Source of the DNA: CAXXOK01 sp963675365
Lineage (GTDB): Bacteria > Bacillota > Clostridia > Christensenellales > Aristaeellaceae
DNA length: 64,000 nucleotides
Direction of reading: 5' to 3'
Assembly (NCBI GenBank): GCA_963675365.2
Contig: CAXXVA010000003.1
Span: 1,116,001-1,180,000 of the forward strand
Part shown: piece after piece, positions 26,889 through 35,125 of the stretch
How positions within the stretch are numbered: the first letter of the stretch is position 1
Layout: each line of letters starts with the position of its first letter
Position numbers and translations under genes: made by a program
Notes under the pieces: generated by a model
What the model saw: the letters and a program-made list of their open reading frames with translations, nothing else
The model's database searches: none
Told to the model about the DNA's origin: nothing

Positions 26889-26913
26889 CTAATCGGTCAA
26901 TAGCTGTAAAAAC

Positions 26914-28506
26914 TTATTGTTCGATCGCGTGGCGGATCAGCTGTATAAACAGCGGGTGCGGCCGGTTGGGGCGAGAGAGGTATTCCGGATGATAGAGCGC
27001 CGCGCAGAAGAACGGATGCCCTTCCAGCTCGAAGGCCTCAGCATATTTTCCATCCGCGCTTACGGCGGACTGTTTGAATCCTGTCGCTTCCAGCCTGCCG
27101 ATATAATCGGGATTGACCTCGTAGCCGTTGGAATGGCGTTCGCGCGCCGTATCGCTGCCGTAGGCGTCCCGCAGTGTGCCGCCGGCAAACTGGATTTCCG
27201 ATCCGCCGATCCTCAGCATCGGCGCTTTGGTGCCGTTGAGCTTGCGTTCCTTGGGCAGGTATACCACGGGGTGCGCCGTTTCAGGGTCGATTTCCATCGA
27301 GTTCGCGCTTTTATACCCGAGAATATTCTGCACCGCCTCGACCAAAGCAAGCTGCATGCCCAGGCCGATGGCGAGCACCGGCACCTTGTTTTCACGCGCG
27401 AATTTCGCGGCGATCATCACGCCCTCCGCCCCGCGCGTCTCATAGCCGCCGGGCAGGATAAACGCGTCGAACGCCGCAAGCATCTGCCCGGATGTCTCGT
27501 CGTCCAGGTCCTCGGCGCTGATGGTGGCGACGTCCGCGTTTACGCCCTCGGCGGCGGCCGCGTGGTGCAGCGCTTCCATCACCGACAGGTAGGCGTTGGG
27601 CGAATCCGGGTACGCGCAGACCAGCGCCAGATACACGGTCTCGGCCGCGGCGGCCTTGCGCTTAAGCATCTCCTCCCAGGCGCTCAGATCCGCACCGGGG
27701 TCGTTAAGCTTCAGCTCACCCAGCACGATCTTCGCCAGGCCCTGCTTTTCCAGGCTGACGGGAAGCTCGTAAAAGCTGTCGGTTTCTAAATTCTGGATCA
27801 CGTTCTGCGCTTTGACGTTGCAAAAAAGCGCGACCTTGTCCTTGGCCTCGGTGGTCATATTCTTTTCGGTGCGGCATACGATCAAATCGGGCTGGATGCC
27901 CATGGACCGCAGCACCTTCACGCTGTTTTGGATAGGTTTGGTTTTCAGTTCGCCCGCCGTGGCGATAAAGGGCATCAGGGTTACGTGGATATAACAGCAG
28001 TCGCTCAGGCTTTCGCATACCCAGCGCATCTGGCGGATGGCTTCGACGTAAACCATTACTTCCATATCGCCCACCGTGCCGCCGATCTCCACAATCTGGA
28101 TATCCGCACCGGAGTTCTCGGCGACTTCCTGGATGCAGGCTTTGATCTCGTCGGTGACATGCGGAATCGCCTGGATTTTAGCGCCTTCGTACTCCCCGCG
28201 CCATTCCTTTTCCATAATGCGCCGGTGGATGCGCCCGGTGGTGAAGCTTGAGTCCCCCGTAAGCGTAACGTCTACGATGCGTTCGTAGTGCCCGATGTCC
28301 AGATCCGCCGCCGTGCCGTCGTCAGTAATAAAGCTTTCGCCGTGCAGAAGCGGATTCATCCGCGAAGGCTCGGCGTTGTAATAGATATCCAGCTTCAGGA
28401 GATTGGTTTTATACCCGCGCGATTGAAGCAGTTTGCCCAGCGCAGCCGCCGTAATTCCCTTGCCGATGGAAGATACCACGCCCCCGGTGATAAATACATA
28501 CTTCAT
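26914..28506 (-). CDS. pyrG: CTP synthase
   Basis: Makes CTP from UTP, ATP and glutamine. The 530-residue product opens with MKYVFITGGVVSSIGKGITAAALGKLLQSRG and has the synthase motifs KLDIYYNAEPSRMNPLLHGE and DLDIGHYERIVD. The C-terminal class I amidotransferase domain contains AFILPGGYETRG, a GLGMQLALVEAVQN loop and the HPEYLSRPNRPHPLF end. One oddity is that the amidotransferase nucleophile loop reads AIGLGMQLA, with Gly where GICLGMQ would place Cys, so the glutaminase cysteine appears to be missing. ATG at 28506 with AAGGAGTGCGAAGC. Confidence 0.95.
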   Translation of the reverse strand: MKYVFITGGVVSSIGKGITAAALGKLLQSRGYKTNLLKLDIYYNAEPSRMNPLLHGESFITDDGTAADLDIGHYERIVDVTLTGDSSFTTGRIHRRIMEKEWRGEYEGAKIQAIPHVTDEIKACIQEVAENSGADIQIVEIGGTVGDMEVMVYVEAIRQMRWVCESLSDCCYIHVTLMPFIATAGELKTKPIQNSVKVLRSMGIQPDLIVCRTEKNMTTEAKDKVALFCNVKAQNVIQNLETDSFYELPVSLEKQGLAKIVLGELKLNDPGADLSAWEEMLKRKAAAAETVYLALVCAYPDSPNAYLSVMEALHHAAAAEGVNADVATISAEDLDDETSGQMLAAFDAFILPGGYETRGAEGVMIAAKFARENKVPVLAIGLGMQLALVEAVQNILGYKSANSMEIDPETAHPVVYLPKERKLNGTKAPMLRIGGSEIQFAGGTLRDAYGSDTARERHSNGYEVNPDYIGRLEATGFKQSAVSADGKYAEAFELEGHPFFCAALYHPEYLSRPNRPHPLFIQLIRHAIEQ

Positions 28507-28518
28507 GCTTCGCACTCC

Positions 28519-29163
28519 TTATTCCTGAAGATCCATCACCAATACTTTCGGCAGCGATTCAAGCGTTTCCTGTTTCAGGCTGAATTCCATCATCGGTTCC
28601 GGGCACGCGCCCATCAGCTGTAAAAACTCGGTAACGGAAGCGATGCCAAGATCCTCGCTGAAGCGGGTTTGATAGTGCATGGGCACGGTCATGCGCGGGG
28701 CAAGCAGCTCCACGCAGCTCTTCGCGCGCGCCGCATCAAGTGTAAAGGTGCCGCCGACCGGAATGAACAGCACGTCCGGTTTTCCGATGGCTTCCGCCTG
28801 GGCCTCGTCGGGCAGATGCCCAAGATCGCCCAAATGCACCAGGCGCACGCCCTCGGTTTCGATCGCGAAAACGATGTTCTTCCCCCGCCGCGCGCCGGTG
28901 TGATTGTCGTGGAAGGTCGAAATTCCGGTGATCACCACGTCGTCGCCCTGCAGATAGTAGCCGGCCTCGTCCAGCACCGCAGGTTTGCCAATCACAACCT
29001 CCAGCGCGTCGTGATCGTAGTGGTGGTGGCTGATGGTTACGACGTCCGCGCGGAGTTCGCGCCGCGGGTAGCGGCAGAACCTGTTGTAGGGGTCCGTGAG
29101 GATGACCGCGCCGCTATCAAGCGTCACGGTAAAAAGAGAATGCCCATAATAGCGAAGTACCAT
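28519..29163 (-). CDS. Metallo-beta-lactamase fold hydrolase (UlaG/YtkL-like, UPF0173 type)
   Basis: 214 residues of the MBL fold. ISHHHYDHDAL is the HxHxDH metal motif, HLGDLGHLPDE gives further ligands, and MTVPMHYQTRF holds the C-terminal His. The opening LRYYGHSLFTVTLDSGAVILTDPY is typical of L-ascorbate-6-P lactonase-like and UPF0173 proteins. The substrate is unknown. The start at ATG 29163 is set by AGGAGGTGCGGAT; it is 11 nt after the preceding gene and 12 nt before pyrG. Confidence 0.88.
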   Translation of the reverse strand: MVLRYYGHSLFTVTLDSGAVILTDPYNRFCRYPRRELRADVVTISHHHYDHDALEVVIGKPAVLDEAGYYLQGDDVVITGISTFHDNHTGARRGKNIVFAIETEGVRLVHLGDLGHLPDEAQAEAIGKPDVLFIPVGGTFTLDAARAKSCVELLAPRMTVPMHYQTRFSEDLGIASVTEFLQLMGACPEPMMEFSLKQETLESLPKVLVMDLQE

Positions 29164-29174
29164 ATCCGCACCTC

Positions 29175-29687
29175 CTATATTTGCTCTGTCAACCAAACAT
29201 AGAACACATTCTCAAGAGCCGACGGCAGGGCTTTGCCTTGCCGGAGCAGTTGCGCGCAGCGCGCATGCAGCTCCGGCGCAAGAATTTTCAGGCCATCTTT
29301 GTCAGTATAACGCTTCAACGCGGCGCGCAGCATGTCCATGGGCTGCAGTTCAAGCGCCGCCGGATGCCGCGAAAGCAGCTTCGCCAGCGCGTACACGCCG
29401 TGCAGCGTTTCATCCTGTGGAAAAGACGCCGGTTTTACCGACTGGAATCGTTCAAGAAGCGCTTTCCATCGCGCCGGCCGCAAGTCGATCAGCAGCAATC
29501 CGCTGGGATCGAGCGTTTCCAAAAATCCGTTCGCTGAAAGCGCATGCCTGACAAGCGAAAGCTCGTCTTGGGACACCCTGCGCGGTATATCGCTGACAAA
29601 CAGGTACGTATCATGCCCGTACAGGCGCAGAAATCCGCGTTCTCCCAAAAGCTTGCGAATCTCCCCGACGGGCAGCGGATTCCTCAT
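29175..29687 (-). CDS. Hypothetical protein, 170 residues
   Basis: No family recognised. The protein is mixed helical with a basic middle (RPARWKALLERF) and no signal peptide or membrane helix, so it should be cytosolic. An RRVSQDELSLVRHALSANGF segment and an RAALKRYTDKDGLKILAPEL helix stand out. Its ATG overlaps the stop of the DUF1934 gene (ATGA) and its stop lies 11 nt from the MBL gene start, so it is firmly embedded in the DUF1934-MBL-pyrG operon. Codon use looks like that of its neighbours. Confidence 0.72.
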   Translation of the reverse strand: MRNPLPVGEIRKLLGERGFLRLYGHDTYLFVSDIPRRVSQDELSLVRHALSANGFLETLDPSGLLLIDLRPARWKALLERFQSVKPASFPQDETLHGVYALAKLLSRHPAALELQPMDMLRAALKRYTDKDGLKILAPELHARCAQLLRQGKALPSALENVFYVWLTEQI

Positions 29688-30127
29688 GAGCTCTTTTTGC
29701 GCATGAAGTGATAATTCATATTGTGCATCGCCGCATACTGGTTGCCGAGATCGAGCTGGTATTGCAGCGCGATCTCGCCCCCGTCGCGGTCTACGGTATA
29801 CGCCGCCTTGGTGCAGAACACAGCCATATCCATCGCGCCGTAGGGGGTGCGGTAGCGGCTTTCAAAGCGTTTGCCCTTCTGGAACACCATATCGGCTTCG
29901 ATGCTGCCCTTGCGGTTCATGGAGATGACGTCTTTCTGCATGGCGATCTCCACCTGATGGGGCGGCGAATCTTCATCGATGCTTTCTTCATAACGGATGA
30001 CGTAGCCCTGCGCGTTTTTTTCCAGTTCGCCGGTCGTAATCAGGCGCATGGAATCTTCCGCCTGTCCCTCGGCGGTAAATTTCGCATCCAGCGAAATGAG
30101 AATCGGGACCCCTTTGGGCGCGTTCAT
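29684..30127 (-). CDS. DUF1934 (YwiB-like) beta-barrel protein
   Basis: 147-residue member of DUF1934, a calycin-like small barrel of unknown role that Bacillota often encode near pyrG or argS. Marks are ISLDAKFTAEGQAEDSMRLITTGEL, YVIRYEES and the C-terminal RDGGEIALQYQLDLGNQYAAMHNMNYHF. The start is ATG 30127 because GGAGG ends 6 nt before it; the ATG at 30133 directly abuts the GGAGG. It is the first gene of the DUF1934-hypothetical-MBL-pyrG operon, divergent from ispE. Confidence 0.86.
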   Translation of the reverse strand: MNAPKGVPILISLDAKFTAEGQAEDSMRLITTGELEKNAQGYVIRYEESIDEDSPPHQVEIAMQKDVISMNRKGSIEADMVFQKGKRFESRYRTPYGAMDMAVFCTKAAYTVDRDGGEIALQYQLDLGNQYAAMHNMNYHFMRKKSS

Positions 30128-30154
30128 TGCCATCCTCCAAAAACCTGATATAAT
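30127..30154 (+). promoter_or_regulatory. Promoter of ispE
   Basis: TTGCCA (30127-30132) and TATAAT (30149-30154), spacer 16 nt. The -35 box overlaps the start codon region of the divergent DUF1934 gene. Confidence 0.65.
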
Positions 30155-30188
30155 AAGTTTAATATAGCACATGAAGGGGCTGCGCGCA

Positions 30189-31052
30189 ATGCTCAAGCTG
30201 ACCGCCCGGGCAAAGGTGAACTGGTCGCTGGATATCCTGTCGAAGTACCCCAACGGCTACCACCAGATGGACATGCTCATGAGCAACGTAAGCCTGTCTG
30301 ACGAGCTGACATTCGCCCCGCACGACAGCCTGAAGCTGACCGTCGAGGGCGGAAACGGCATCCCGATAGAGGATAACCTCGTGCTCAAAGCCGCCAGGGC
30401 TTTGCAGGAAACGGTAGGCTATGCGGGCGGCGCGGAGATCACGCTGTATAAGCGAATCCCCCACGGCGCGGGGCTTGGCGGCGGCAGCGCCGACGCGGCG
30501 GCGGCGCTGATCGGCTTAAACAGTCTGTGGAGACTTGAACTTGCCAAAGAAAAACTAATCGGGATCGCCCATACGCTCGGGGCGGACATACCTTTCTTTT
30601 TAACGGGCGGTCTCGCCCGTATCGGCGGCTTCGGCGAACTCGTCACGCCCCTTCCCCCGCTGAAAGAAATCCCGCTGGTCATCCTCCAGCCCTGCGGTCC
30701 ACAGTCCACCAAAGAGGTCTTTGCCCTGTACGATACACTTGTAAAAGTTTCCCATCCCGATACCGGGGCCGCGCTTTCCGCGCTGCAAGCCGGAGATTTC
30801 GACGCGTTTGCCAAGGCATCCGGCAACGTGCTGCAGCAGGCGCTGGAACCGCAATTGCCGCAGATACCCGAAGCGCTTGCGGCGCTGGACGCCTGCGGCG
30901 CTTTGTTCACAGCGATGTCCGGCAGCGGTTCGGCAGTGTTCGGCGCGTTTGCGGACGAGACCGCCGCCTGGGACGCCCAGCGCGTGCTGCACAAGCGCTG
31001 GAAAAAGTGCTGGGCCTGCCATACCGACGCACAGAGCATAACGGAGGAATAA
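30189..31052 (+). CDS. ispE: 4-diphosphocytidyl-2-C-methyl-D-erythritol kinase
   Basis: GHMP kinase of the non-mevalonate isoprenoid pathway. The 287-residue protein shows the substrate-binding opening ARAKVNWSLDIL and PNGYHQMDMLM. The ATP loop IPHGAGLGGGSADAAAAL is at about residues 92-108, with LGADIPFFLTGG and later FTAMSGSGSAVFGAF. The start is ATG 30189 with AAGGGGCTGCGCGCA; an ATG at 30171 in frame lacks a site. It is followed within 1 nt of its stop by a pyridoxamine-kinase-like gene. Confidence 0.96.
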   Translation: MLKLTARAKVNWSLDILSKYPNGYHQMDMLMSNVSLSDELTFAPHDSLKLTVEGGNGIPIEDNLVLKAARALQETVGYAGGAEITLYKRIPHGAGLGGGSADAAAALIGLNSLWRLELAKEKLIGIAHTLGADIPFFLTGGLARIGGFGELVTPLPPLKEIPLVILQPCGPQSTKEVFALYDTLVKVSHPDTGAALSALQAGDFDAFAKASGNVLQQALEPQLPQIPEALAALDACGALFTAMSGSGSAVFGAFADETAAWDAQRVLHKRWKKCWACHTDAQSITEE

Positions 31053-31053
31053 C

Positions 31054-31893
31054 ATGCAAAAACGCGCCCTTGCCATCCACGATATCTCCTGCGTGGGCCG
31101 CTGCTCGCTGACGGTCGCGCTGCCGATTCTCTCGGCGGCGGGTATCAACACCTCAGTCATCCCGACAGCGCTTTTATCCACCCATACGGGCGAGTTCACA
31201 GGCTACACGCACCTGGATCTGTCCGATCAGCTGCTGCCCATCGCCTCCCATCTGGAAACGCTCGGGCTGCACTTCGACGCGTTTTATTCCGGCTACCTGG
31301 CTTCCGCCGAGCAGGTGAAGCTTGTTATGCAAATCACGGAAATGCTATGCGACGAAAAAACCCGTATCTTTGTCGATCCGGCGTTTGCCGACCACGGAAA
31401 GCTGTATTCCCACGTGGGCGAGGATATGCCCGTACAGATGCGCATACTATGCTCAAAAGCGCATACCGTCACCCCCAACTTCACCGAAGCCTCCTTCCTG
31501 CTCAGCAAACCCTATCTGGCCGAAGGATACGACGAGGCTTACGTGCAGGGGCTGACCGCCGAACTTGCCGGGCTTGGCCCGGAAAACGTCGTGATTACCG
31601 ATGTCCGCATCCGGGACGGGGAAACGGGCGTCGCCGTATATCAAAAGAAAACCAGGGCTTTTCACCTGTTCTTCAGGCCTAAGTTCGACGGCGTGTTTTA
31701 CGGCACAGGCGATGCGTTCGCAAGCTTTTTAATCGCCTGCAGGATGAACGGCATCCCGCTCAAGCGAGCGGTGCAAACAGCGCTAAACTGCACGCACGAG
31801 GCCATCCGCCTGACCCTGCAGGACGGCGAAGCGCTGCGCTACGGCGTGCAGTTTGAGCGCGTTTTGCCACAACTGATAGACGCCATAAAATAA
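31054..31893 (+). CDS. Pyridoxamine/pyridoxal kinase-like (PfkB-fold) protein
   Basis: 279 residues of the ribokinase superfamily, nearest the PdxY-type pyridoxamine kinases of Bacillota. It begins ALAIHDISCVGRCSLTVALPILSAAGI and has SGYLASAEQ, IFVDPAFADHGKLY, the TPNFTEASFLL segment and GTGDAFASFLIA with the catalytic Asp. It likely phosphorylates vitamin B6 vitamers to supply PLP. ATG at 31054 with ACGGAGGAATAAC, 1 nt after ispE, so cotranscribed; a terminator follows. Confidence 0.9.
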   Translation: MQKRALAIHDISCVGRCSLTVALPILSAAGINTSVIPTALLSTHTGEFTGYTHLDLSDQLLPIASHLETLGLHFDAFYSGYLASAEQVKLVMQITEMLCDEKTRIFVDPAFADHGKLYSHVGEDMPVQMRILCSKAHTVTPNFTEASFLLSKPYLAEGYDEAYVQGLTAELAGLGPENVVITDVRIRDGETGVAVYQKKTRAFHLFFRPKFDGVFYGTGDAFASFLIACRMNGIPLKRAVQTALNCTHEAIRLTLQDGEALRYGVQFERVLPQLIDAIK

Positions 31894-31897
31894 CATC

Positions 31898-31933
31898 AAA
31901 AAACAGGCTCCTTTTCAGGAAGCCTGTTTTTTT
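31898..31933. terminator. Bidirectional intrinsic terminator
   Basis: AACAGGCTCCT pairs with AGGAAGCCTGTT across TTTC with one bulge. A-run to the left and T-run to the right serve both the kinase gene (plus) and dctM (minus). Confidence 0.88.
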
Positions 31934-31939
31934 AATACA

Positions 31940-33244
31940 CTAAAGTAAATTCGGTAAAAAAGTCACGATCTGCGGGAAGATAATCAGCAGCGCGACGCAG
32001 GCGATCAGCGCGATCACAAACGGCCATACGCCTTTGAAAATCGTTTCCGTCGGTATATCGCCGGCAACGCCCTTGACGATAAACACGTTCATCCCCACAG
32101 GCGGCGTAATCACGCCCATGGCGACCACGAGCACGATAATAACGCCGAACCAAATCGGATCATAGCCAAGCGTACCCACGGCAACCGGATAAAAGATGGG
32201 GATCGTCAGCAAAATCAACGCCAGCGCATCGATAAAGCAGCCCAAAATCAAATACACAATCAGAATCACGCCGATAATCGCAAAGGAAGGCAGGGGCAGA
32301 CCGGCCGCCCATTGCGCCAGAAAGATCGGCAGACGGCTGACGGCAATAAACCTGCCGAACACCATCGCGCCCGCGACCATCAGCATAATCATAGCGGATG
32401 TCCGTACAGTGTCCCTCATTGACTTGCGCAGTTTTTCCAGATTCAAGTGTTTCCTAAGTACGGTCACCAGCAGTATGCTTGCCGTACCGATCGCACCGGC
32501 TTCCGTCGGCGTAAACCAACCGGCAAAAAGCCCGCCCAGGGAAATGAGGAAAATCAACAGGACTTCAAAAAGGCCGTCCCCCAAGGTGTGAAACCGTTCC
32601 CTCCATCCGGCTCTTACACTGACCGGGCCGATGGACGGTCTGCGCTTGACGACGATATAAATAGCCAGCATATAAAACAGCATCAGCAGAATGCCCGGGA
32701 TAATTCCCGCGATAAAAAGCTTGCCGATCGATTGCTGCGTGGCAATTCCATACACAATAAAGATTACGCTGGGGGGAATAATGACGCCCAGCGCGCCTCC
32801 GGCGGCGATGCTTGCCGAAGACAGCGAATCATCGTATCCATACTTCCGCATTTCGGGAAGCGCAATGGCGCCCATGGTTGCGGCAGTCGCGGTGTTCGAT
32901 CCGCAGATCGCGCCAAAGAGCGCGCAGGCGGCTTGCGTTGCCATGGCGAGACCTCCCGGTTTATGCCCCACCATTTTGTTTGCAAAGCGAAACAGTCCCG
33001 CACCGATGCCGGAATGATAGGCAATAAACCCCATCCAGATAAACATGGGGATCACGCTTAGAGAATAGGACGAAAAATTGCTGTAGATTTCCGTTGGCAG
33101 CAGGCTGATGGCCGCGGGAAACGAGACGATCGTACCAAATCCCAAAAACCCCGATATGATCATGGCAAAAGCGATGGGTACTTTCAGCGCAATCAAAACC
33201 AGAAATAATATGATGCCGATCAGGCCGATCACTTCAGGACTCAT
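31940..33244 (-). CDS. dctM: TRAP transporter large permease (DctM type)
   Basis: Main membrane subunit of a tripartite ATP-independent periplasmic-type transporter, coupling solute uptake to an ion (usually Na+) gradient. The 434 residues form about 12 helices, with GIILFLVLIALKVPIAFAMIISG, SLSVIPMFIWMGFIAY, GAICGSNTATAATMGAIALPEMRKYGYD and AAGGALGVIIPPSVIFIVYG, then PTEAGAIG and GVITPPVGMNVFIVKG, all family hallmarks. ATG 33244 with CGGAGGAAAAATTCGC, overlapping dctQ by 11 nt. Na+ coupling would match the Na+-type V-ATPase at 11.8-20.4 kb. Confidence 0.96.
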   Translation of the reverse strand: MSPEVIGLIGIILFLVLIALKVPIAFAMIISGFLGFGTIVSFPAAISLLPTEIYSNFSSYSLSVIPMFIWMGFIAYHSGIGAGLFRFANKMVGHKPGGLAMATQAACALFGAICGSNTATAATMGAIALPEMRKYGYDDSLSSASIAAGGALGVIIPPSVIFIVYGIATQQSIGKLFIAGIIPGILLMLFYMLAIYIVVKRRPSIGPVSVRAGWRERFHTLGDGLFEVLLIFLISLGGLFAGWFTPTEAGAIGTASILLVTVLRKHLNLEKLRKSMRDTVRTSAMIMLMVAGAMVFGRFIAVSRLPIFLAQWAAGLPLPSFAIIGVILIVYLILGCFIDALALILLTIPIFYPVAVGTLGYDPIWFGVIIVLVVAMGVITPPVGMNVFIVKGVAGDIPTETIFKGVWPFVIALIACVALLIIFPQIVTFLPNLL

Positions 33245-33731
33245 GCGAATTTTTCCTCCGAACGTTTTTAACCACATCCAGCATGAGTACTGCCAGCAAT
33301 ACCACAAACCCGACGCCGACGATATAGACAAACAGATAAAACGGTATTTTTGTCGTCGGAGAGACTTCGCCGGCCAGCGCAAGCTTATTGGCGTACTGGA
33401 ACATGCTGACCGCAACGCCGCCCATGACAAGGCACGCCAGCCCGCCGCAGATGATGGCGACCACTCTTTGCATGCCGGGTTTCATTTTGTTGACGATAAA
33501 GTCAATCGCAATATGGCCGCCCACAATGGCGCAGTATGCAAGCCCGAGGCTGATCATGACGGCGGTCAAGATCCCGACCCACTCGTACGTGCCCAGCAGC
33601 GGGCTGTTGAATAATTTCCGTAAGATGACGTTTAACGTCACGATAAGCATACAGGCGAACAGAAACCATCCGGCAATTTCCGCCAGCGCCTTGGCGGCCT
33701 TTTTGACAAAACGATTGATGCGGTCGAACAT
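33234..33731 (-). CDS. dctQ: TRAP transporter small permease (DctQ type)
   Basis: 165 residues with four membrane helices. The conserved LFACMLIVTLNVILRKLFNSPLLGTYEWVGILTAVMISLGLAYC segment identifies the DctQ subunit that assembles with DctM. ATG at 33731 with CGGAGGGGAAC. It is separated from dctP by 128 nt that hold a large hairpin, and overlaps dctM. Confidence 0.93.
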   Translation of the reverse strand: MFDRINRFVKKAAKALAEIAGWFLFACMLIVTLNVILRKLFNSPLLGTYEWVGILTAVMISLGLAYCAIVGGHIAIDFIVNKMKPGMQRVVAIICGGLACLVMGGVAVSMFQYANKLALAGEVSPTTKIPFYLFVYIVGVGFVVLLAVLMLDVVKNVRRKNSHES

Positions 33732-33766
33732 GTTCCCCTCCGAATTCCATTGTGTACCTTGGAAAA

Positions 33767-33805
33767 CCTTTGCCCTTATCCACAGTCTGTGAATAAAGGC
33801 AAAGG
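33767..33805 (-). terminator. Long intercistronic hairpin between dctP and dctQ
   Basis: Two 19-nt arms pair with a single-base loop (CCTTTGCC...TTCACAG with its complement, the mismatches being G-U pairs), followed on minus by TTTTCC. It can act as a partial terminator or 3'-end stabiliser, allowing more binding protein than permease. Confidence 0.7.
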
Positions 33806-33859
33806 CTATTGTGCGTTATTGGCCTGATTCAGTCAAAACCGTTAACATCGTTTTCTTAA

Positions 33860-34912
33860 TCAATCGCCTGCATACTCCAGGTTGTACTTCTGGGCCAGTT
33901 CATTAATGAAGCTGATCACGTCAACGTCCGTCAGGTCCGCGACGTTTTCCTTGTACTCCTCCTGCAGGGGCTTGACTTTATCAATCCAGATTGCCGCTTC
34001 CTCATCGGACAGCGTAATGACTTCCATGTTCATCTCGTTCACGGCATAGTCCATCGCAGGCGCGTTCTGCGCGTCCCAAAGGCCGATGCCGACTTCCTCA
34101 TGGAACTTGGCCGTCGCCGCGGTGACCTTGTCCTGAAGTTCCTGCGGCATGGAGTTCCACTTATCGAGATTGAAGGTGACAAAGAACAGCGTATTATACA
34201 GGAACGGCGTCAGCGTAATATACTTGGTGACTTCCGCATGCTTCCAGCCCTTGAGCACTTCCACGGGGGACAGGTTTCCTTTGACGACGCCCTTTTGCAG
34301 CGCTTCATAGGTTTCCGACTGTGCCATGGCGACCGGCGTACCGCCCAGCAGGGAAATCGTCGTCGCGCTTAAGCCCGTGGCTCTGATTTCCATGCCCTGG
34401 AGGTCGGCAAGCGTACGAACGGGAGTCTTTGTGAACAGGTCTCCCGGGCCGGTCGCGATGACCATCATCAGATGCGTATCCTGCACCTCGGCGGGATTGA
34501 GCGTTTGGATGCCTTCCCACGCCACCATGCTGGCGGACTTTGAATTGGCATAGGTAATGCCCGGAAGCTCGAAGGCTTCCAGAACCGGGAAACGGCCTCT
34601 GGTATATGCAAAGCACGAAAGCCCGATATCCGCGATGCCCTGCACGACGCCGTTATAGATATCCGCCGCTTTGAGCAGCGTTTCGCCGGGATAGCTTGTG
34701 ATTTTGACCTGCCCGTCGGTCGCTTCCTCAACGGCTTGAATCCAGCCCTGAATAAACGCGGTTTCGGCCGGATGCGTGCCCGGGAAGAAGTGGGCAAGGT
34801 TGAATTGGTACGTTTTCGCCGATTCGCCCGACGCTGTTGACACGGCGGAAACGAAGATCAGGACGCAGAGAAGAATGACCGAGAGGATCCTGGCAGAGGG
34901 TTTTTTCGACAC
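33860..34912 (-). CDS. dctP: TRAP transporter substrate-binding protein (DctP type)
   Basis: 350 residues with a signal sequence (ILSVILLCVLIFVSAVSTASG), then the DctP-family fold. TYQFNLAHFFPGTHPAETAFIQGW opens the domain. Further marks are GVVQGIADIGLSCFAYTRGRFPVLEAFELPG, DLQGMEIRATG with the conserved carboxylate-binding Arg, and a late ALQKGVVKGNLSPVEVLKGWK. The ligand is probably an organic acid, by the family rule. It starts with GTG at 34912, with AAGGAGTGTATTTTT in front. No lipobox cysteine is seen. Confidence 0.93.
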   Translation of the reverse strand: MSKKPSARILSVILLCVLIFVSAVSTASGESAKTYQFNLAHFFPGTHPAETAFIQGWIQAVEEATDGQVKITSYPGETLLKAADIYNGVVQGIADIGLSCFAYTRGRFPVLEAFELPGITYANSKSASMVAWEGIQTLNPAEVQDTHLMMVIATGPGDLFTKTPVRTLADLQGMEIRATGLSATTISLLGGTPVAMAQSETYEALQKGVVKGNLSPVEVLKGWKHAEVTKYITLTPFLYNTLFFVTFNLDKWNSMPQELQDKVTAATAKFHEEVGIGLWDAQNAPAMDYAVNEMNMEVITLSDEEAAIWIDKVKPLQEEYKENVADLTDVDVISFINELAQKYNLEYAGD

Positions 34913-35000
34913 AAAAATACACTCCTTTTTGTTTGTTGCAGATAGCCTGCAAAAGACTTACAAAAGAGAAGTGCTCTTCATGTGTCTTTGCCCTACTATC

Positions 35001-35053
35001 CTACCGTGCTACATTGCAAACAGATGCGTTCCTACGTTGCTACATTGCTAAAC
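35001..35053. repeat. Direct repeat pair in the dctP leader, candidate operator
   Basis: CTACCGTGCTACATTGCAAAC (35001-35021, last base dropped from the core) recurs as CTACGTTGCTACATTGCTAAA at 35032-35052. The two copies are 31 bp apart, three helical turns, just downstream of the promoter -10 box. The spacing suits a dimeric regulator binding one face of DNA; this is inference. Confidence 0.45.
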
Positions 35054-35084
35054 AAGTCTTCTATGAATAGCAAACTGTATCCAT

Positions 35085-35114
35085 AGTATAATCGGCAAAT
35101 TATGGATTTGTCAA
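35085..35114 (-). promoter_or_regulatory. Promoter of dctP-dctQ-dctM
   Basis: Minus strand TTGACA (35109-35114) and TATACT (35085-35090), spacer 18 nt. The 5' leader is about 170 nt and contains the direct repeats at 35001-35053. Confidence 0.78.
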
Positions 35115-35125
35115 CCGGCAAATTA

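Noticed and set aside
35001..35053. CRISPR-like repeats before dctP
   Set aside because: Only two imperfect copies with a 10-bp gap, no cas genes; they look like an operator pair.
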